The notes under the pieces: model-generated
Databases searched by the model: none
The model's input: only the letters and a program-made list of their open reading frames with translations
Told to the model about the DNA's origin: nothing
Part shown: positions 24,987-33,092 of the stretch, one piece after another
Position numbering within the stretch: the first letter of the stretch is position 1
Layout: each line of letters starts with the position of its first letter
Position numbers and translations under genes: made by a program
NCBI RefSeq assembly: GCF_008923185.1
Contig: NZ_WBMT01000011.1
Span: forward strand, 62,001-126,000
Length of the DNA stretch: 64,000 nucleotides
Reading direction: 5' to 3'
Source of the DNA: Actinomadura rudentiformis
GTDB taxonomy: Bacteria > Actinomycetota > Actinomycetes > Streptosporangiales > Streptosporangiaceae

Positions 24987-26087
24987 ATGGGATCAGTGAC
25001 GTGGGCTCAGGTGCTGGCCTGGCGAATGCGGCGGCAGCTCCTCGAACCGGCCGGAGACCTCCCGGCCGTGGAGGTGGCGCGGCGGCTGGCCGGCGTGCAG
25101 GCGCAGGTCGCGTCGTCCGCCGAGCTGGCGATCGCGGTCCGGCAGGCGACGCCCGCGCCTGGGGAAGTGCCGAAGGCGCTCTGGGACGAACGTTCACTCG
25201 TCAAGACGTGGGCCATGCGCGGGACGCTCCATCTGCTGCCCGCCGACGTCGCCGGGGCCTACCTCGCGCTGTGCGCCACGCTCCGCCACTGGGAGAAGCC
25301 TTCGTGGGCCAAGGCCTTCGGAGCGAGCCCGCCCGACCTGGAGGCGATCGCCGAGGCCGCCGGAGAAGCGTTGGCCGGGGGAGCGGCGCTCACCCGCGAG
25401 GAGCTGAACGCGGCGATCGTGGAGAAAACGGACTCGGCGCATCTCGCCGAGGTCTTGGGATCGGGCTGGGGGCCGCTGCTCAAGCCGCTCGCCTGGTGGG
25501 GCGTGCTCTGCTACGGCCCTTCGCAGGGCCAGCGCGTGACGTTCGCGTCGCCTGAGCAGTTCGTGCCCGGCTGGAAGGGGTTGCCCGAGGTCGAGGACGC
25601 GGCCCGTACGGTCGTGCGTGCCTTTCTTGGGGCGCACGGGCCTGCGACGCCGGAGATGTTCGACAACTGGCTGACGCGCAAGTCCTCCCGCAAGAAGGAC
25701 GTCAAGGCGTGGTTCGCGGCGGCGGGCGAGCTCGCCACGGTCGACGTCGAGGGCGTCGAGATGTTCGTTCTGCCGGAGCATCTGGACGCGCTCATCGACA
25801 CCGCACCGACGCGTTCCGTGCGCCTTCTGGGTGGGTTCGACCAGTACGTGCTCGGCGCCGGAACGGCCGCCACGTACCTCATCCCGGCCGAGCGCCGCGC
25901 CGCGGTCAGCCGGACGGCAGGCTGGATCTCGCCGGTGGTGCTCTACGAAGGCCGCGTGGCCGGGGTGTGGGAGGGCAAGGACGGCGACATCGCCGTGACG
26001 CAGTTCGAGGACATCCCTGCCAAACCGCTGGCCGCCGAGATCGCCAGGATCACTCCGCTCCTGTCCCGTACGGCCAAGGCCTCCTGA
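24987..26087 (+). CDS. Winged-helix DNA-binding (HTH_42) protein, AlkZ/YcaQ-type glycosylase family
   Basis: The 366-residue protein belongs to the HTH_42 family of tandem winged helices. Near residue 35-40 it has LAGVQAQVASSAELAIAVR, which contains the QxQ (QAQ) element used for catalysis by AlkZ, the glycosylase that unhooks interstrand crosslinks. KTWAMRGTLHLLPADV and the C-terminal LLGGFDQYVLGAGTAATYL, ISPVVLYEGRVAGVWEG are further family motifs. Crosslink or alkyl-base repair is inferred from the family. It is a single gene, 44 bp after the AAA+ gene. The downstream gene is convergent. Confidence 0.87.
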   Translation: MGSVTWAQVLAWRMRRQLLEPAGDLPAVEVARRLAGVQAQVASSAELAIAVRQATPAPGEVPKALWDERSLVKTWAMRGTLHLLPADVAGAYLALCATLRHWEKPSWAKAFGASPPDLEAIAEAAGEALAGGAALTREELNAAIVEKTDSAHLAEVLGSGWGPLLKPLAWWGVLCYGPSQGQRVTFASPEQFVPGWKGLPEVEDAARTVVRAFLGAHGPATPEMFDNWLTRKSSRKKDVKAWFAAAGELATVDVEGVEMFVLPEHLDALIDTAPTRSVRLLGGFDQYVLGAGTAATYLIPAERRAAVSRTAGWISPVVLYEGRVAGVWEGKDGDIAVTQFEDIPAKPLAAEIARITPLLSRTAKAS

Positions 26088-26120
26088 CTCCGGGCGCGCG
26101 CGCCTGGATCCGGCGTTGTT

Positions 26121-26714
26121 TCAAGCTTCGAGGAAGTCCTTGAGGGCGGCGAGGCGGTCGCGCCAGAGGGCCTTGAGTTCGGCCGCCGTCTCGGCATCGG
26201 GCAGCTTCTCGTGCAGCAAGGCGACCTGGGCCCTGTTGTGGCCCTTGGGGGTGAAGCCGACAGCGATGCGCGTCGAACCGTCCTCCCAGTCGGCCCGCAG
26301 AGATTTGGGCTCGGCGGCGGTGCGGATCTTGATCTGGTCCGGGAGCCAGCGTTTGCGGAGTTTCGGATCGGTGAACGCCTCGAACAGCCGTTCCGCCGAA
26401 GCGTCCACGGTCTTGCTGACGCTTGCCGAGAAATAGCCGGAGGCGTTCTGCCCCGGCGCGCGCATGCCGCGTTCCTGCTCGTACCCCACGGTGAGCGTCT
26501 GCGCCCACCAGTGATCGATTCCCTGCTCGTCGGTGAGCCAGCGCACGATGTCGCCGTGCTCGCGACCCATGGCGCCCCAGTCGTCCAGCAATGCGAACCA
26601 GTCGTCCCAGGTGCGAGCCGTGTGCTCGTGGACGGAGGCATTGGTGATCTTGGACGTGAGCGCCTTGGGGGCCCCGGCATCCGGAGCCTTGGGCTTGGAC
26701 GGCTTCTGACTCAT
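26121..26714 (-). CDS. DUF4287 plus SRPBCC (AHSA1-like) protein
   Basis: The 197-residue protein has an N-terminal DUF4287 segment (about 20-75: TWDDWFALLDDWGAMGREHGDIVRWL, GIDHWWAQTLTVGYEQERG) followed by an SRPBCC/START-like hydrophobic-cavity domain (about 85-195: SKTVDASAERLFEAFTDPKLRKRWLP and so on). GGAAGGAAC upstream supports ATG 26714. Such proteins are small lipid- or ligand-binding or co-chaperone-like factors; the ligand is unknown. A further in-frame start at 26747 adds MTTAQLGKELI. Confidence 0.87.
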   Translation of the reverse strand: MSQKPSKPKAPDAGAPKALTSKITNASVHEHTARTWDDWFALLDDWGAMGREHGDIVRWLTDEQGIDHWWAQTLTVGYEQERGMRAPGQNASGYFSASVSKTVDASAERLFEAFTDPKLRKRWLPDQIKIRTAAEPKSLRADWEDGSTRIAVGFTPKGHNRAQVALLHEKLPDAETAAELKALWRDRLAALKDFLEA

Positions 26715-26813
26715 GATCAGTTCCTTCCCCAGTTGTGCCGTCGTCATGGCGTTGACCTGCTCTTTCGATTGTCGAAGACCCCGGACGGGCTCCGTTGCAC
26801 GTTGTGACCGCCC

Positions 26814-26843
26814 GGGGACGACCGCCCGGGGACGGTCGTCCCC
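26814..26843 (-). terminator. Stem-loop after the SMP-30 gene
   Basis: GGGGACGACC and GGTCGTCCCC are perfect 10-bp arms around 10 nt, downstream of the minus-strand SMP-30 gene. They overlap a 14-bp tandem duplication (GACCGCCCGGGGAC). Confidence 0.7.
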
Positions 26844-26859
26844 TAGCTCTCTCGGGGTG

Positions 26860-27702
26860 TTAGGGGCGGCCGGCGTGGGGGACGTCCACCTGGCAGGTGA
26901 GGATGCGGGCCTGACGGATCTTGGCGGCTTCCTCCGGGTCGTAGGTGGGGGCGGCGCACAGGAAGAGGGTGCGCCCGTCCTCACCGCCCAGAGCACAGGC
27001 GAAGACGCCCAGGTCACCGGCGCTGATCTCCTCCAGGATCTCGCCGCCCTCCCGGACGCGGAGGGCGCGGTTGCCGCCCGCGTCGGCCATCCAGACGGCC
27101 CCTTCGGCGTCGAGGGTGATGCCGTCCGGAGGGCTGCCGGGCGTTTCCGCCCAGATCCTCCGGCCGGCCAGCGTCCCGTCCGGCTGGATGTCGAACGCGG
27201 TGAGGCGTTCGGCCCAGGACTCGGCGATGATCAGGGTCGAGCCGTCCGGGGTGATGGCCGGGCCGTTCGGGAACGACATCCCGTCCGAGACCACGGCGAC
27301 GCTGCCGTCAATGTCCACGCGGAGCAGGACGGTGGTCGGCTGCTCGTCCCAGGCCATGTAGTCGACGCAGCCGATGTACGCGCGGCCCTCGGCGTCCACG
27401 ACCAGGTCGTTGGCCGTTCCGCCGCCGGCGTACGAGGAAAGATCGGCATGGACGGCGGGCTTGCCGTCCTCCAGGCGGAGCAGCTTGTTGTCCATCATGG
27501 AGACGATCAGCTGGGTGCCGTCGGGCAGCCAGCCGAGGCCCGATGGCGACCCGGGTACCTCGGCCACCGTTTCGGCCGTACCGTCGAGAGAGACCGCCAG
27601 TACCTGGTGGCGCCAGAAATCGGAGACCCACAGGCAGCCGTCGTGCCAGCGCGGGCCCTCGAAGAACGCGCCGCCGGTGATGAGGGTGTCGAGTGAACGC
27701 AT
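26860..27702 (-). CDS. SMP-30/gluconolactonase family protein
   Basis: The 280-residue six-bladed propeller of the SMP-30/regucalcin/gluconolactonase type has GGAFFEGPRWHDGCLWVSDF (metal-ligand Glu in FFEGPRW), TANDLVVDAEGRAY, SFPNGPAITPDG (Asn ligand) and TPGSPPDGITLDAEGAVW (Asp ligand). Lactone hydrolysis with a divalent metal is the family activity. AGGGGAGC precedes ATG 27702. No signal peptide is present, so it is cytoplasmic. It is divergent from the DGPF/sigma-factor pair, with 120 bp between starts. Confidence 0.9.
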   Translation of the reverse strand: MRSLDTLITGGAFFEGPRWHDGCLWVSDFWRHQVLAVSLDGTAETVAEVPGSPSGLGWLPDGTQLIVSMMDNKLLRLEDGKPAVHADLSSYAGGGTANDLVVDAEGRAYIGCVDYMAWDEQPTTVLLRVDIDGSVAVVSDGMSFPNGPAITPDGSTLIIAESWAERLTAFDIQPDGTLAGRRIWAETPGSPPDGITLDAEGAVWMADAGGNRALRVREGGEILEEISAGDLGVFACALGGEDGRTLFLCAAPTYDPEEAAKIRQARILTCQVDVPHAGRP

Positions 27703-27822
27703 GATCGTGCTCCCCTGCTCGGGGCGCCCTCGGTGGGCGCCTTTCACCGGGGACGTAGAGACCGCCTCGACGTTCTCGACATTGCGTGGGGGAGAATTTC
27801 CCAAGGATCTCTGGAGGCGGCC

Positions 27823-28194
27823 GTGAAGTTTCTGATCATGATCTACCACAACCCGGAGAGCCGGGCGATATGGGCGGAGATGTCCCCGGAAGACCAGAAC
27901 CTGGGGCTGGACGCCTACGAGGCCCTCGACGCGGCGCTCACCGAGTCCGGGGAGCTCATCGCCTCCGAACGGCTGGCCTTCCCCGAGACCGCCCGCCGGG
28001 TCAGCGTCCGCGACGGCAAGACGATCTCCACGGACGGCCCGTTCGCGGAGGTCAAGGAACAGCTGGCGGGCTTCTACCTGGTCGACTGCGAGGACATCGA
28101 ACGTGCCACCGAGATCGCGGGGCAGATCCCGGAGGCGTTCCTCGGCATGATCGAGGTACGACCCGTCATGGGCTTGCGAGGCCCGGAGATGTGA
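27823..28194 (+). CDS. YciI/DGPF-domain protein
   Basis: The 123-residue ferredoxin-like YCII domain contains the eponymous STDGPFAEVKEQLAGFYLVDC motif (about 70-90), the signature of DGPF proteins that accompany ECF42 sigma factors. GGAGG precedes GTG 27823. The stop overlaps the start of the sigma-factor gene by four bases (GTGA), so the two are translationally coupled. DGPF proteins are thought to be related to YciI-type enzymes; their exact role with the sigma factor is not settled. Confidence 0.92.
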   Translation: MKFLIMIYHNPESRAIWAEMSPEDQNLGLDAYEALDAALTESGELIASERLAFPETARRVSVRDGKTISTDGPFAEVKEQLAGFYLVDCEDIERATEIAGQIPEAFLGMIEVRPVMGLRGPEM

Positions 28195-29399
28195 AAGGCA
28201 CCGAGGACCTCCTGCGCGAGCTCGCCCCGCAGGTGCTCACCGCCCTCGTACGGCATCACGGCGATTTCGACGCCTGTGAGGACGCCGTGCAAGAGGCGCT
28301 GCTGGCCGCCGCCGTGCAATGGCCGGACGAGGGCGTGCCCGACAACCCCAAGGGCTGGCTGATCACGGTCGCGTCCCGCCGCCGGATCGAGCTGTGGCGC
28401 AGCGACTCGGCCCGCAGACGCCGCGAGGAGACCGTGGCCGCCCTGGCGCCGGCGGCCCCCGAGGCCGTGCCCGCCACAGACGACACTGTCACGCTCCTCC
28501 TGCTGTGCTGCCACCCGTCCCTGACGACGGCCTCCCAGATCGCCCTGACCCTGCGCGCGGTCGGAGGCCTGACCACCGCTGAGATCGCCCGCGCGCTCCT
28601 GGTGCCCGAGACGACCGTCGCCCAGCGGATCAGCCGGGCCAAGGCGCGCATCAAGGCCGATGGCGCCGAGTTCCGGATGCCGCCCCCCGCCCAGCTGCCC
28701 GAACGCGTCGCCGCGGTCCTGCACGTCCTTTACCTGATCTTCAACGAGGGCTACACGGCCAGCTCCGGCCCGGTACTCCACCGCGTCGAGCTCTCCGGCG
28801 AAGCGATCCGCCTGACCCGCCAGCTCCACACCCTGCTCCCCGAGGACGGCGAAGTGGCAGGCCTCCTGGCCCTCATGCTGCTCACGGACGCCCGCCGCCC
28901 CGCCCGGACCCGTTCAGACGGTGCCCTCGTCCCCCTGAACGAACAGGACCGCACCCGCTGGGACCGCACTGCCATAGCCGAAGGCACCGCGCTTGTAACC
29001 CGCGCCCTGGCCACCACCCCGATCGGCCCCTACCAGCTCCAAGCCGCGATAGCCGCCCTCCACGACGAGGCTGCCCGCGCCGAAGACACCGACTGGCGCC
29101 AGATCCTCGGCCTCTATGAACTCCTGGAAACCATGGCCCCAGGCCCCATGGTCACCCTCAACCGCATAGTCGCGTACGCCATGGTCCACGGCCCGCGGGC
29201 AGGCCTAGAACGCCTGGCCGCCGCAGAGTCGGCCCCCGCGCTAGCCGATAACCACCGGGTCCACGCCGTACGAGCCCACCTGCTCGACCTAGCCGGCGAC
29301 CACGCCGCCGCCCGTCCCCACTACGAACGAGCCGCGCGCCTAACCCTCAGCATCCCGGAACAGCGCTACCTCCACTCCCGCGCCACCGCCCAGCCCTGA
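28191..29399 (+). CDS. ECF RNA polymerase sigma factor, ECF42 type (with C-terminal DUF6596)
   Basis: The 402-residue protein has sigma region 2 (about 25-70: VRHHGDFDACEDAVQEALLAA, NPKGWLITVASRR), sigma region 4 (about 115-160: ALTLRAVGGLTTAEIARALL, PETTVAQRISRAKARIK) and a C-terminal helical domain of about 230 residues (DUF6596: LYLIFNEGYTASSG and so on) that in ECF42 proteins replaces an anti-sigma factor. GTG 28191 overlaps the DGPF stop. The 3' end runs 60 bp into the convergent tetR-type gene. Confidence 0.93.
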   Translation: MKGTEDLLRELAPQVLTALVRHHGDFDACEDAVQEALLAAAVQWPDEGVPDNPKGWLITVASRRRIELWRSDSARRRREETVAALAPAAPEAVPATDDTVTLLLLCCHPSLTTASQIALTLRAVGGLTTAEIARALLVPETTVAQRISRAKARIKADGAEFRMPPPAQLPERVAAVLHVLYLIFNEGYTASSGPVLHRVELSGEAIRLTRQLHTLLPEDGEVAGLLALMLLTDARRPARTRSDGALVPLNEQDRTRWDRTAIAEGTALVTRALATTPIGPYQLQAAIAALHDEAARAEDTDWRQILGLYELLETMAPGPMVTLNRIVAYAMVHGPRAGLERLAAAESAPALADNHRVHAVRAHLLDLAGDHAAARPHYERAARLTLSIPEQRYLHSRATAQP

Positions 29400-29990
29400 A
29401 GACCCAACCCCCGCCAGGGGCCAGGTGGTGAGGAGCAGGTCTACGGCTTGGTGGAGTTCTTCGGCTGTGGCGCCGCTGGTGGCTTGGACTGAGAGGCCGT
29501 TGGTCGTTGCCCAGATGAGGCGGGACAGGGCGTTCGGGTCTGCGTCGGGCGGGAGGTCGCCTTCGGCTTGGGCTCGTTCGAAGCGGGCTCGGAGGGCGGC
29601 GTGGCCTGCTTGGCGGCGTGCGGTCAGTTCTTTGCGGGCGGCGGCGCCTTGTTGGCCGGTGGCCAGGGCGCCTTGGACGAAGAGGCAGCCGCCTGGGGCC
29701 GAGGTCGTGAGTTCTATGGCGCCGCGCATGAGTGTCTCGGCGGTGGCGCGGGCGGTGGGTTCGGCCATGGCCTTGGTGGCGTAGTTGGCCGGGCCGGTGG
29801 CGTAGCGGTCGAGGACCTTGATGAAGAGGGCGTCCTTGTTGCCGTAAGCCGCGTACAGGCTCGGCTTGTTGATGCCCATCGCCTTGGTCAGGTCGGAGAG
29901 CGCGGTGCCCTCGTAGCCCTGGCGCCAGAAGACCTCCAGGGCGCGGTCCAGGCGTTCGTCGACGTCGAACTCGCGTGGCCGTCCCGTCAT
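29340..29990 (-). CDS. TetR family repressor
   Basis: The 216-residue protein has an N-terminal TetR helix-turn-helix (about 8-55: FDVDERLDRALEVFWRQGYEGTAL, LTKAMGINKPSLYAAYGNKDALF), then a helical ligand domain with SAPGGCLFVQGAL. The pattern is close to the subgroup that controls adjacent SDR or flavin genes. GGAGGGG precedes ATG 29990. Twin operators lie between it and the divergent SDR gene. The last 20 codons overlap the 3' end of the sigma-factor gene on the other strand, and the tail is Gly-rich. Confidence 0.93.
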   Translation of the reverse strand: MTGRPREFDVDERLDRALEVFWRQGYEGTALSDLTKAMGINKPSLYAAYGNKDALFIKVLDRYATGPANYATKAMAEPTARATAETLMRGAIELTTSAPGGCLFVQGALATGQQGAAARKELTARRQAGHAALRARFERAQAEGDLPPDADPNALSRLIWATTNGLSVQATSGATAEELHQAVDLLLTTWPLAGVGSSGLGGGAGVEVALFRDAEG

Positions 29991-30013
29991 CGTCCCCTCC
30001 GTTGCGTAATCCG

Positions 30014-30057
30014 TACCGATCGGTATAGTACTCCACGTCATTCCATACTGCTCGGTA
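30014..30057. promoter_or_regulatory. Twin TetR operators
   Basis: TACCGATCGGTA (30014-30025) is a perfect 12-bp palindrome. TACTGCTCGGTA (30046-30057) is a degenerate copy exactly 32 bp downstream, about three helical turns. They lie between the divergent TetR and SDR genes, each 18 to 24 bp from one start codon. Confidence 0.75.
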
Positions 30058-30075
30058 CATAAGTGGAGGCTGGAC

Positions 30076-30822
30076 GTGGGCAAGGTTCTGGACGGCAAGG
30101 TCGCGCTGGTGACCGGTGGGTCGCGGGGCATCGGCGCGGCGACGGCGCGGGCGCTGGCGGACGCGGGCGCGGACGTGGCGATCAGCTATGCCGCTTCGGC
30201 GGACAAGGCGGCGGACGTGGTCCGGGACTTGGCGAGCCGGGGTGTACGGGCCGACGCCTACAAGGCCGACCAGTCCGACCCGGAGCAGGTCGCCGGGCTG
30301 GTGGAGGGAGTGGTGGCGGACTTCGGCGCGCTGGACGTGCTGGTCAACAACGCCGGGGTGATCACGTACGGGGGCGTGGGCGACGAGATCGACGAGGCGG
30401 CGTTCGACCACATGTACGCGGTCAACATCAGGGGAGTCGTCGCGGGTACGCGGGCCGCTGCGAAGGCCGTCCGGGACGGCGGGCGGATCATCACGGTGGG
30501 GTCCAACCTCGCGAGCCGTACGAGCTTCCCGGGGATGGCCGACTACGCGGCGACCAAGGCTGCGATCGTCGCGTACGCGCAGGGCGCCGCGCGCGACCTC
30601 GCACCGCGGGGCGTGACGGTGAACGTGGTGCAGTCGGGGTCGGTGGCGACGGACATGAACCCGGAGGACGGGCCGATGGCCGACGCCCAGCGGGCGGGCA
30701 ACGCCATGGGACGGTTCGGGCGGCCGGAGGAGATCGCCGCCGGGATCGTCTTCCTGGCGAGTCCGGCCGCGTCGTTCGTGACGGGGACCGTTCTGACCAT
30801 CGACGGCGGTGCCCTCGCCTGA
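30076..30822 (+). CDS. SDR family oxidoreductase
   Basis: The 248-residue classical short-chain dehydrogenase has TGGSRGIG (cofactor glycine motif, about 13-20), NNAG (about 92-95), catalytic Ser in VGSNLASR and YAATK (Tyr and Lys). SYAASADKA after strand 2, with no acidic residue at its end, suggests NADPH. The substrate is probably a small ketone or alcohol. GGAGG precedes GTG 30076. It is divergent from the TetR gene and very probably repressed by it through the twin operators. Confidence 0.93.
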   Translation: MGKVLDGKVALVTGGSRGIGAATARALADAGADVAISYAASADKAADVVRDLASRGVRADAYKADQSDPEQVAGLVEGVVADFGALDVLVNNAGVITYGGVGDEIDEAAFDHMYAVNIRGVVAGTRAAAKAVRDGGRIITVGSNLASRTSFPGMADYAATKAAIVAYAQGAARDLAPRGVTVNVVQSGSVATDMNPEDGPMADAQRAGNAMGRFGRPEEIAAGIVFLASPAASFVTGTVLTIDGGALA

Positions 30823-30857
30823 AGTCGCGCCCGGGTGGCGGTCATGGTCGCAGCGGT

Positions 30858-30863
30858 TAGGGT
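30858..30863 (+). promoter_or_regulatory. -10 hexamer of the phosphatase gene (leaderless)
   Basis: TAGGGT ends six bases before GTG 30870; no Shine-Dalgarno sequence is visible. Confidence 0.4.
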
Positions 30864-30869
30864 CTCGGT

Positions 30870-31574
30870 GTGGCGCCGAACGACGATCAGACCGAGTACC
30901 GCCAGACCCCCTACGCGCCGCCGCCCGGGGCGACCGAGATCCTGCTCGTCCGGCACGGGGCGTCGGAACCCGCACGGCCTGACCGCCCCTTCCCGCTGGT
31001 GGACGGGCACGGAGACCCCGAGCTGGCACCGGAAGGCCGTGAGCAGGCCGGACGGGTCGCAGAGCGGCTGAGCAAGATCCGGCTCGACGCCGTCTACGTG
31101 ACGTCGCTGCGGCGGACCACGCAGACCGCCGAGCCGCTGGTGCGGATGAGCGGGATCGAGCCGCAGGTCGAGAAGGACCTGCGCGAGGTTCATCTGGGGG
31201 AGTGGGAGGGCGGCCTCTTCCGCAAGATGATCCGGGAGAACGGTCCGATCGCGCAGCGGTTCTGGGCCGAGGAACGGTGGGACGTCATCCCCGGCGGAGA
31301 GCCGACCGAGGCGTTCGCCGCACGCGTGCGCGGCGCGGTGGACCGCATCGCGGCGGCGCATCCGGACGGGCGGGTCGCGGTGTTCACGCATGGCGGCGTG
31401 ATCGCCCAGGCGCTGGCGATGGCCAGCGGGGCTCGGCCGTTCGCCTTCCTCGGCGCCGACAACGGGTCGATCTCGCAGCTGGTGGTGCTTGGTGGCCTGT
31501 GGTCCGTACGGCGTTTCAACGACACCGCCCATTTCGAGTCCGCCCTGGGCGCCGGCTTCACACCGCTGAGCTGA
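30870..31574 (+). CDS. Histidine phosphatase (phosphoglycerate-mutase-like) protein
   Basis: The 234-residue protein has LLVRHGASEP (catalytic RHG, about 27-29), SLRRTTQTAEPL, REVHLGEWEGGLF and VAVFTHGGVIAQALA (second catalytic His). These are all residues of the histidine phosphatase superfamily, clade 1. The substrate could be a sugar phosphate, a nucleotide or a cofactor intermediate. The N-terminal about 20 residues are Pro-rich and variable. It stands alone, convergent with pxpC. Confidence 0.9.
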   Translation: MAPNDDQTEYRQTPYAPPPGATEILLVRHGASEPARPDRPFPLVDGHGDPELAPEGREQAGRVAERLSKIRLDAVYVTSLRRTTQTAEPLVRMSGIEPQVEKDLREVHLGEWEGGLFRKMIRENGPIAQRFWAEERWDVIPGGEPTEAFAARVRGAVDRIAAAHPDGRVAVFTHGGVIAQALAMASGARPFAFLGADNGSISQLVVLGGLWSVRRFNDTAHFESALGAGFTPLS

Positions 31575-31599
31575 CCCGGGACGGCCGCCTCCACGGTGA

Positions 31600-32454
31600 T
31601 CAGGTCGCCGGGGTGAAGCGGAGTCGCTGGCCGGGCCTCAGCTGGGCGGCCAGGGGGATGTCGGCCGCGCGGACGACCGCCACCACAGGGTAGCCGCCGG
31701 TCGTCGGGTGATCGGCCAGAAAGATGATCGGCAGGCCGCTGGGCGGCACCTGGAGGGCGCCGGTCACCATGCCCTCGCTGCCCAGTTCGCCGTCACGGGC
31801 GCGGAGGAGCTTCGGGCCGTCGAGGCGTACGCCCACGCGGTTGCTGTCCGGCGTCACCTCGTACGGCTGCCCGCACAGCACGGAGATCGCGTCGGGCACG
31901 AACCAGTCGTCGCGGGGGCCCGGCAGGATCCGCAGTATGGGGACATCGGGCGGCTGCGCCACGGGAGCGACGTCCACCCCGATGTCACTCAATCCGGACG
32001 ACCCACCGATCGGCAAGCGGTCACCGGCCGAGAGCGGAGCGGGGCCGAGTCCGGAGAGGAGGTCCGTGGACCGGCTGCCGAGCACCGGCTCGACCCCGAG
32101 CCCGCCGCGTACGGCCAGGTAGGTGCGCAGGCCGCGGGCGGGAAGCCCCACCTCGACGAGGCTGTCCGGCGGGACCCGGCAGGGCGCGTTCATGCCGTGT
32201 GCGCGTCCGTTGATGAGGAGCGGGGCCGGGGCGCCGGAGACGGCGATCCATGCGGCACGGTGGAAGCGGAAGGCGGCGCCGCCGAGGGTGAGTTCGACGC
32301 CCGCCTCACTCTCGGGGTTGCCGACGAGACGGTTGGCCAGCCGCAGCGCGCGGCCGTCGGCGGCTCCTGAGCATGGCACGCCCAGATGCGCGTGGCCGGG
32401 ACGGCCGAGGTCCTGCACGGTCGCCAGCGGCCCGGGTCGGACGACCTCGATCAC
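31600..32454 (-). CDS. pxpC: 5-oxoprolinase subunit C (biotin-dependent carboxyltransferase family)
   Basis: PxpC with PxpA and PxpB opens 5-oxoproline to glutamate with ATP. The 284-residue protein begins IEVVRPGPLATVQDLGRPGHAHLGVP, the diagnostic N-terminus of this family, and has GSRSTDLLSGLGPAPLSAGD, GPRDDWF, YEVTPDSNRVGVRLDG and a final IIFLADHPTTGGYPVVAVV. GTG 32454 overlaps the pxpB stop by four bases. It is the last gene of a minus-strand operon. Length and motifs are normal. Confidence 0.95.
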   Translation of the reverse strand: MIEVVRPGPLATVQDLGRPGHAHLGVPCSGAADGRALRLANRLVGNPESEAGVELTLGGAAFRFHRAAWIAVSGAPAPLLINGRAHGMNAPCRVPPDSLVEVGLPARGLRTYLAVRGGLGVEPVLGSRSTDLLSGLGPAPLSAGDRLPIGGSSGLSDIGVDVAPVAQPPDVPILRILPGPRDDWFVPDAISVLCGQPYEVTPDSNRVGVRLDGPKLLRARDGELGSEGMVTGALQVPPSGLPIIFLADHPTTGGYPVVAVVRAADIPLAAQLRPGQRLRFTPAT

Positions 32455-33092
32455 CGCGCATCCTCCGGGGAGCGGACGAAGCGGACGCGGGTACCGGGCT
32501 GGAGGAGGGACGGCGGGTCGCGCGTCACGTCCCACAGCCGCAGGTCCGTACGGCCGAGGAGCCGCCAGCCGCCCGGTGACGCGGACGGGTAGACGGCGGC
32601 GTACGGCCCGGCGATCGCGACCGACCCCGCGGGTACGGAGGTGCGCGGCGACTCCCGGCGCGGGACGTGCAGGGCGGGGTCGAGGCCGGTGAGGTATCCG
32701 AAGCCAGGCGAGAACCCGAGATACGCCACGGTGTACGCGGCGGACGCGTGGCGTTCGATCACTTCGTTCCGCGAGAGGCCCGTGAGCTGGGCGACCTCGT
32801 CGACGTCCGTGCCGTCGTACACCACCGGGATCTCCACGGCGGGAGCCTCACCGGCCGCCGATTCCGGAAGGGGCAGCTCCGGCAGCCGGGCGGCGAGCCG
32901 GCTGAGATCGCAGCGGGCCGGGTCGATGACGACCAGGACCGTGCGTTCGCCGGGAATGACGTCGAGCACGCCGGTCACGGTCGCGTCCTGGCCCGTGGCC
33001 GCCTTGCGCACGGCGGCGTGGAGACGGTGTGCGGTCTCCAGATCGCCGGTCTCGACCAGAAGCGCGGTGTCGCCCGCCCTCCGGACCCTCAC
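32451..33092 (-). CDS. pxpB: 5-oxoprolinase subunit B
   Basis: The 213-residue carboxyltransferase domain (subdomain 1 type) has GDTALLVE, a central EIPVVYDGTDVDEVAQLTGLS, AYTVAYLGFSPGFGYL (signature of PxpB/KipI) and PRTSVPAGSVAIAGPYAAVYPSASPGGWRLLG. GTG 33092 overlaps the pxpA stop, and the pxpB stop overlaps the pxpC start, each by four bases. The three subunits should be made in equal amounts by coupled translation. Confidence 0.95.
   Translation of the reverse strand: MRVRRAGDTALLVETGDLETAHRLHAAVRKAATGQDATVTGVLDVIPGERTVLVVIDPARCDLSRLAARLPELPLPESAAGEAPAVEIPVVYDGTDVDEVAQLTGLSRNEVIERHASAAYTVAYLGFSPGFGYLTGLDPALHVPRRESPRTSVPAGSVAIAGPYAAVYPSASPGGWRLLGRTDLRLWDVTRDPPSLLQPGTRVRFVRSPEDAR

Noticed and set aside
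27786-28190. N-terminal 135-codon extension of the sigma-factor frame
   Set aside because: It is out of frame with and fully covers the DGPF gene; conserved sigma region 2 begins just after GTG 28191.
31600-32535. Longer start of pxpC at 32535
   Set aside because: The extension overlaps pxpB by 80 bases and adds residues outside the family's conserved IEVVRPGPLATVQDLG start; GTG 32454 with a 4-bp overlap fits better.
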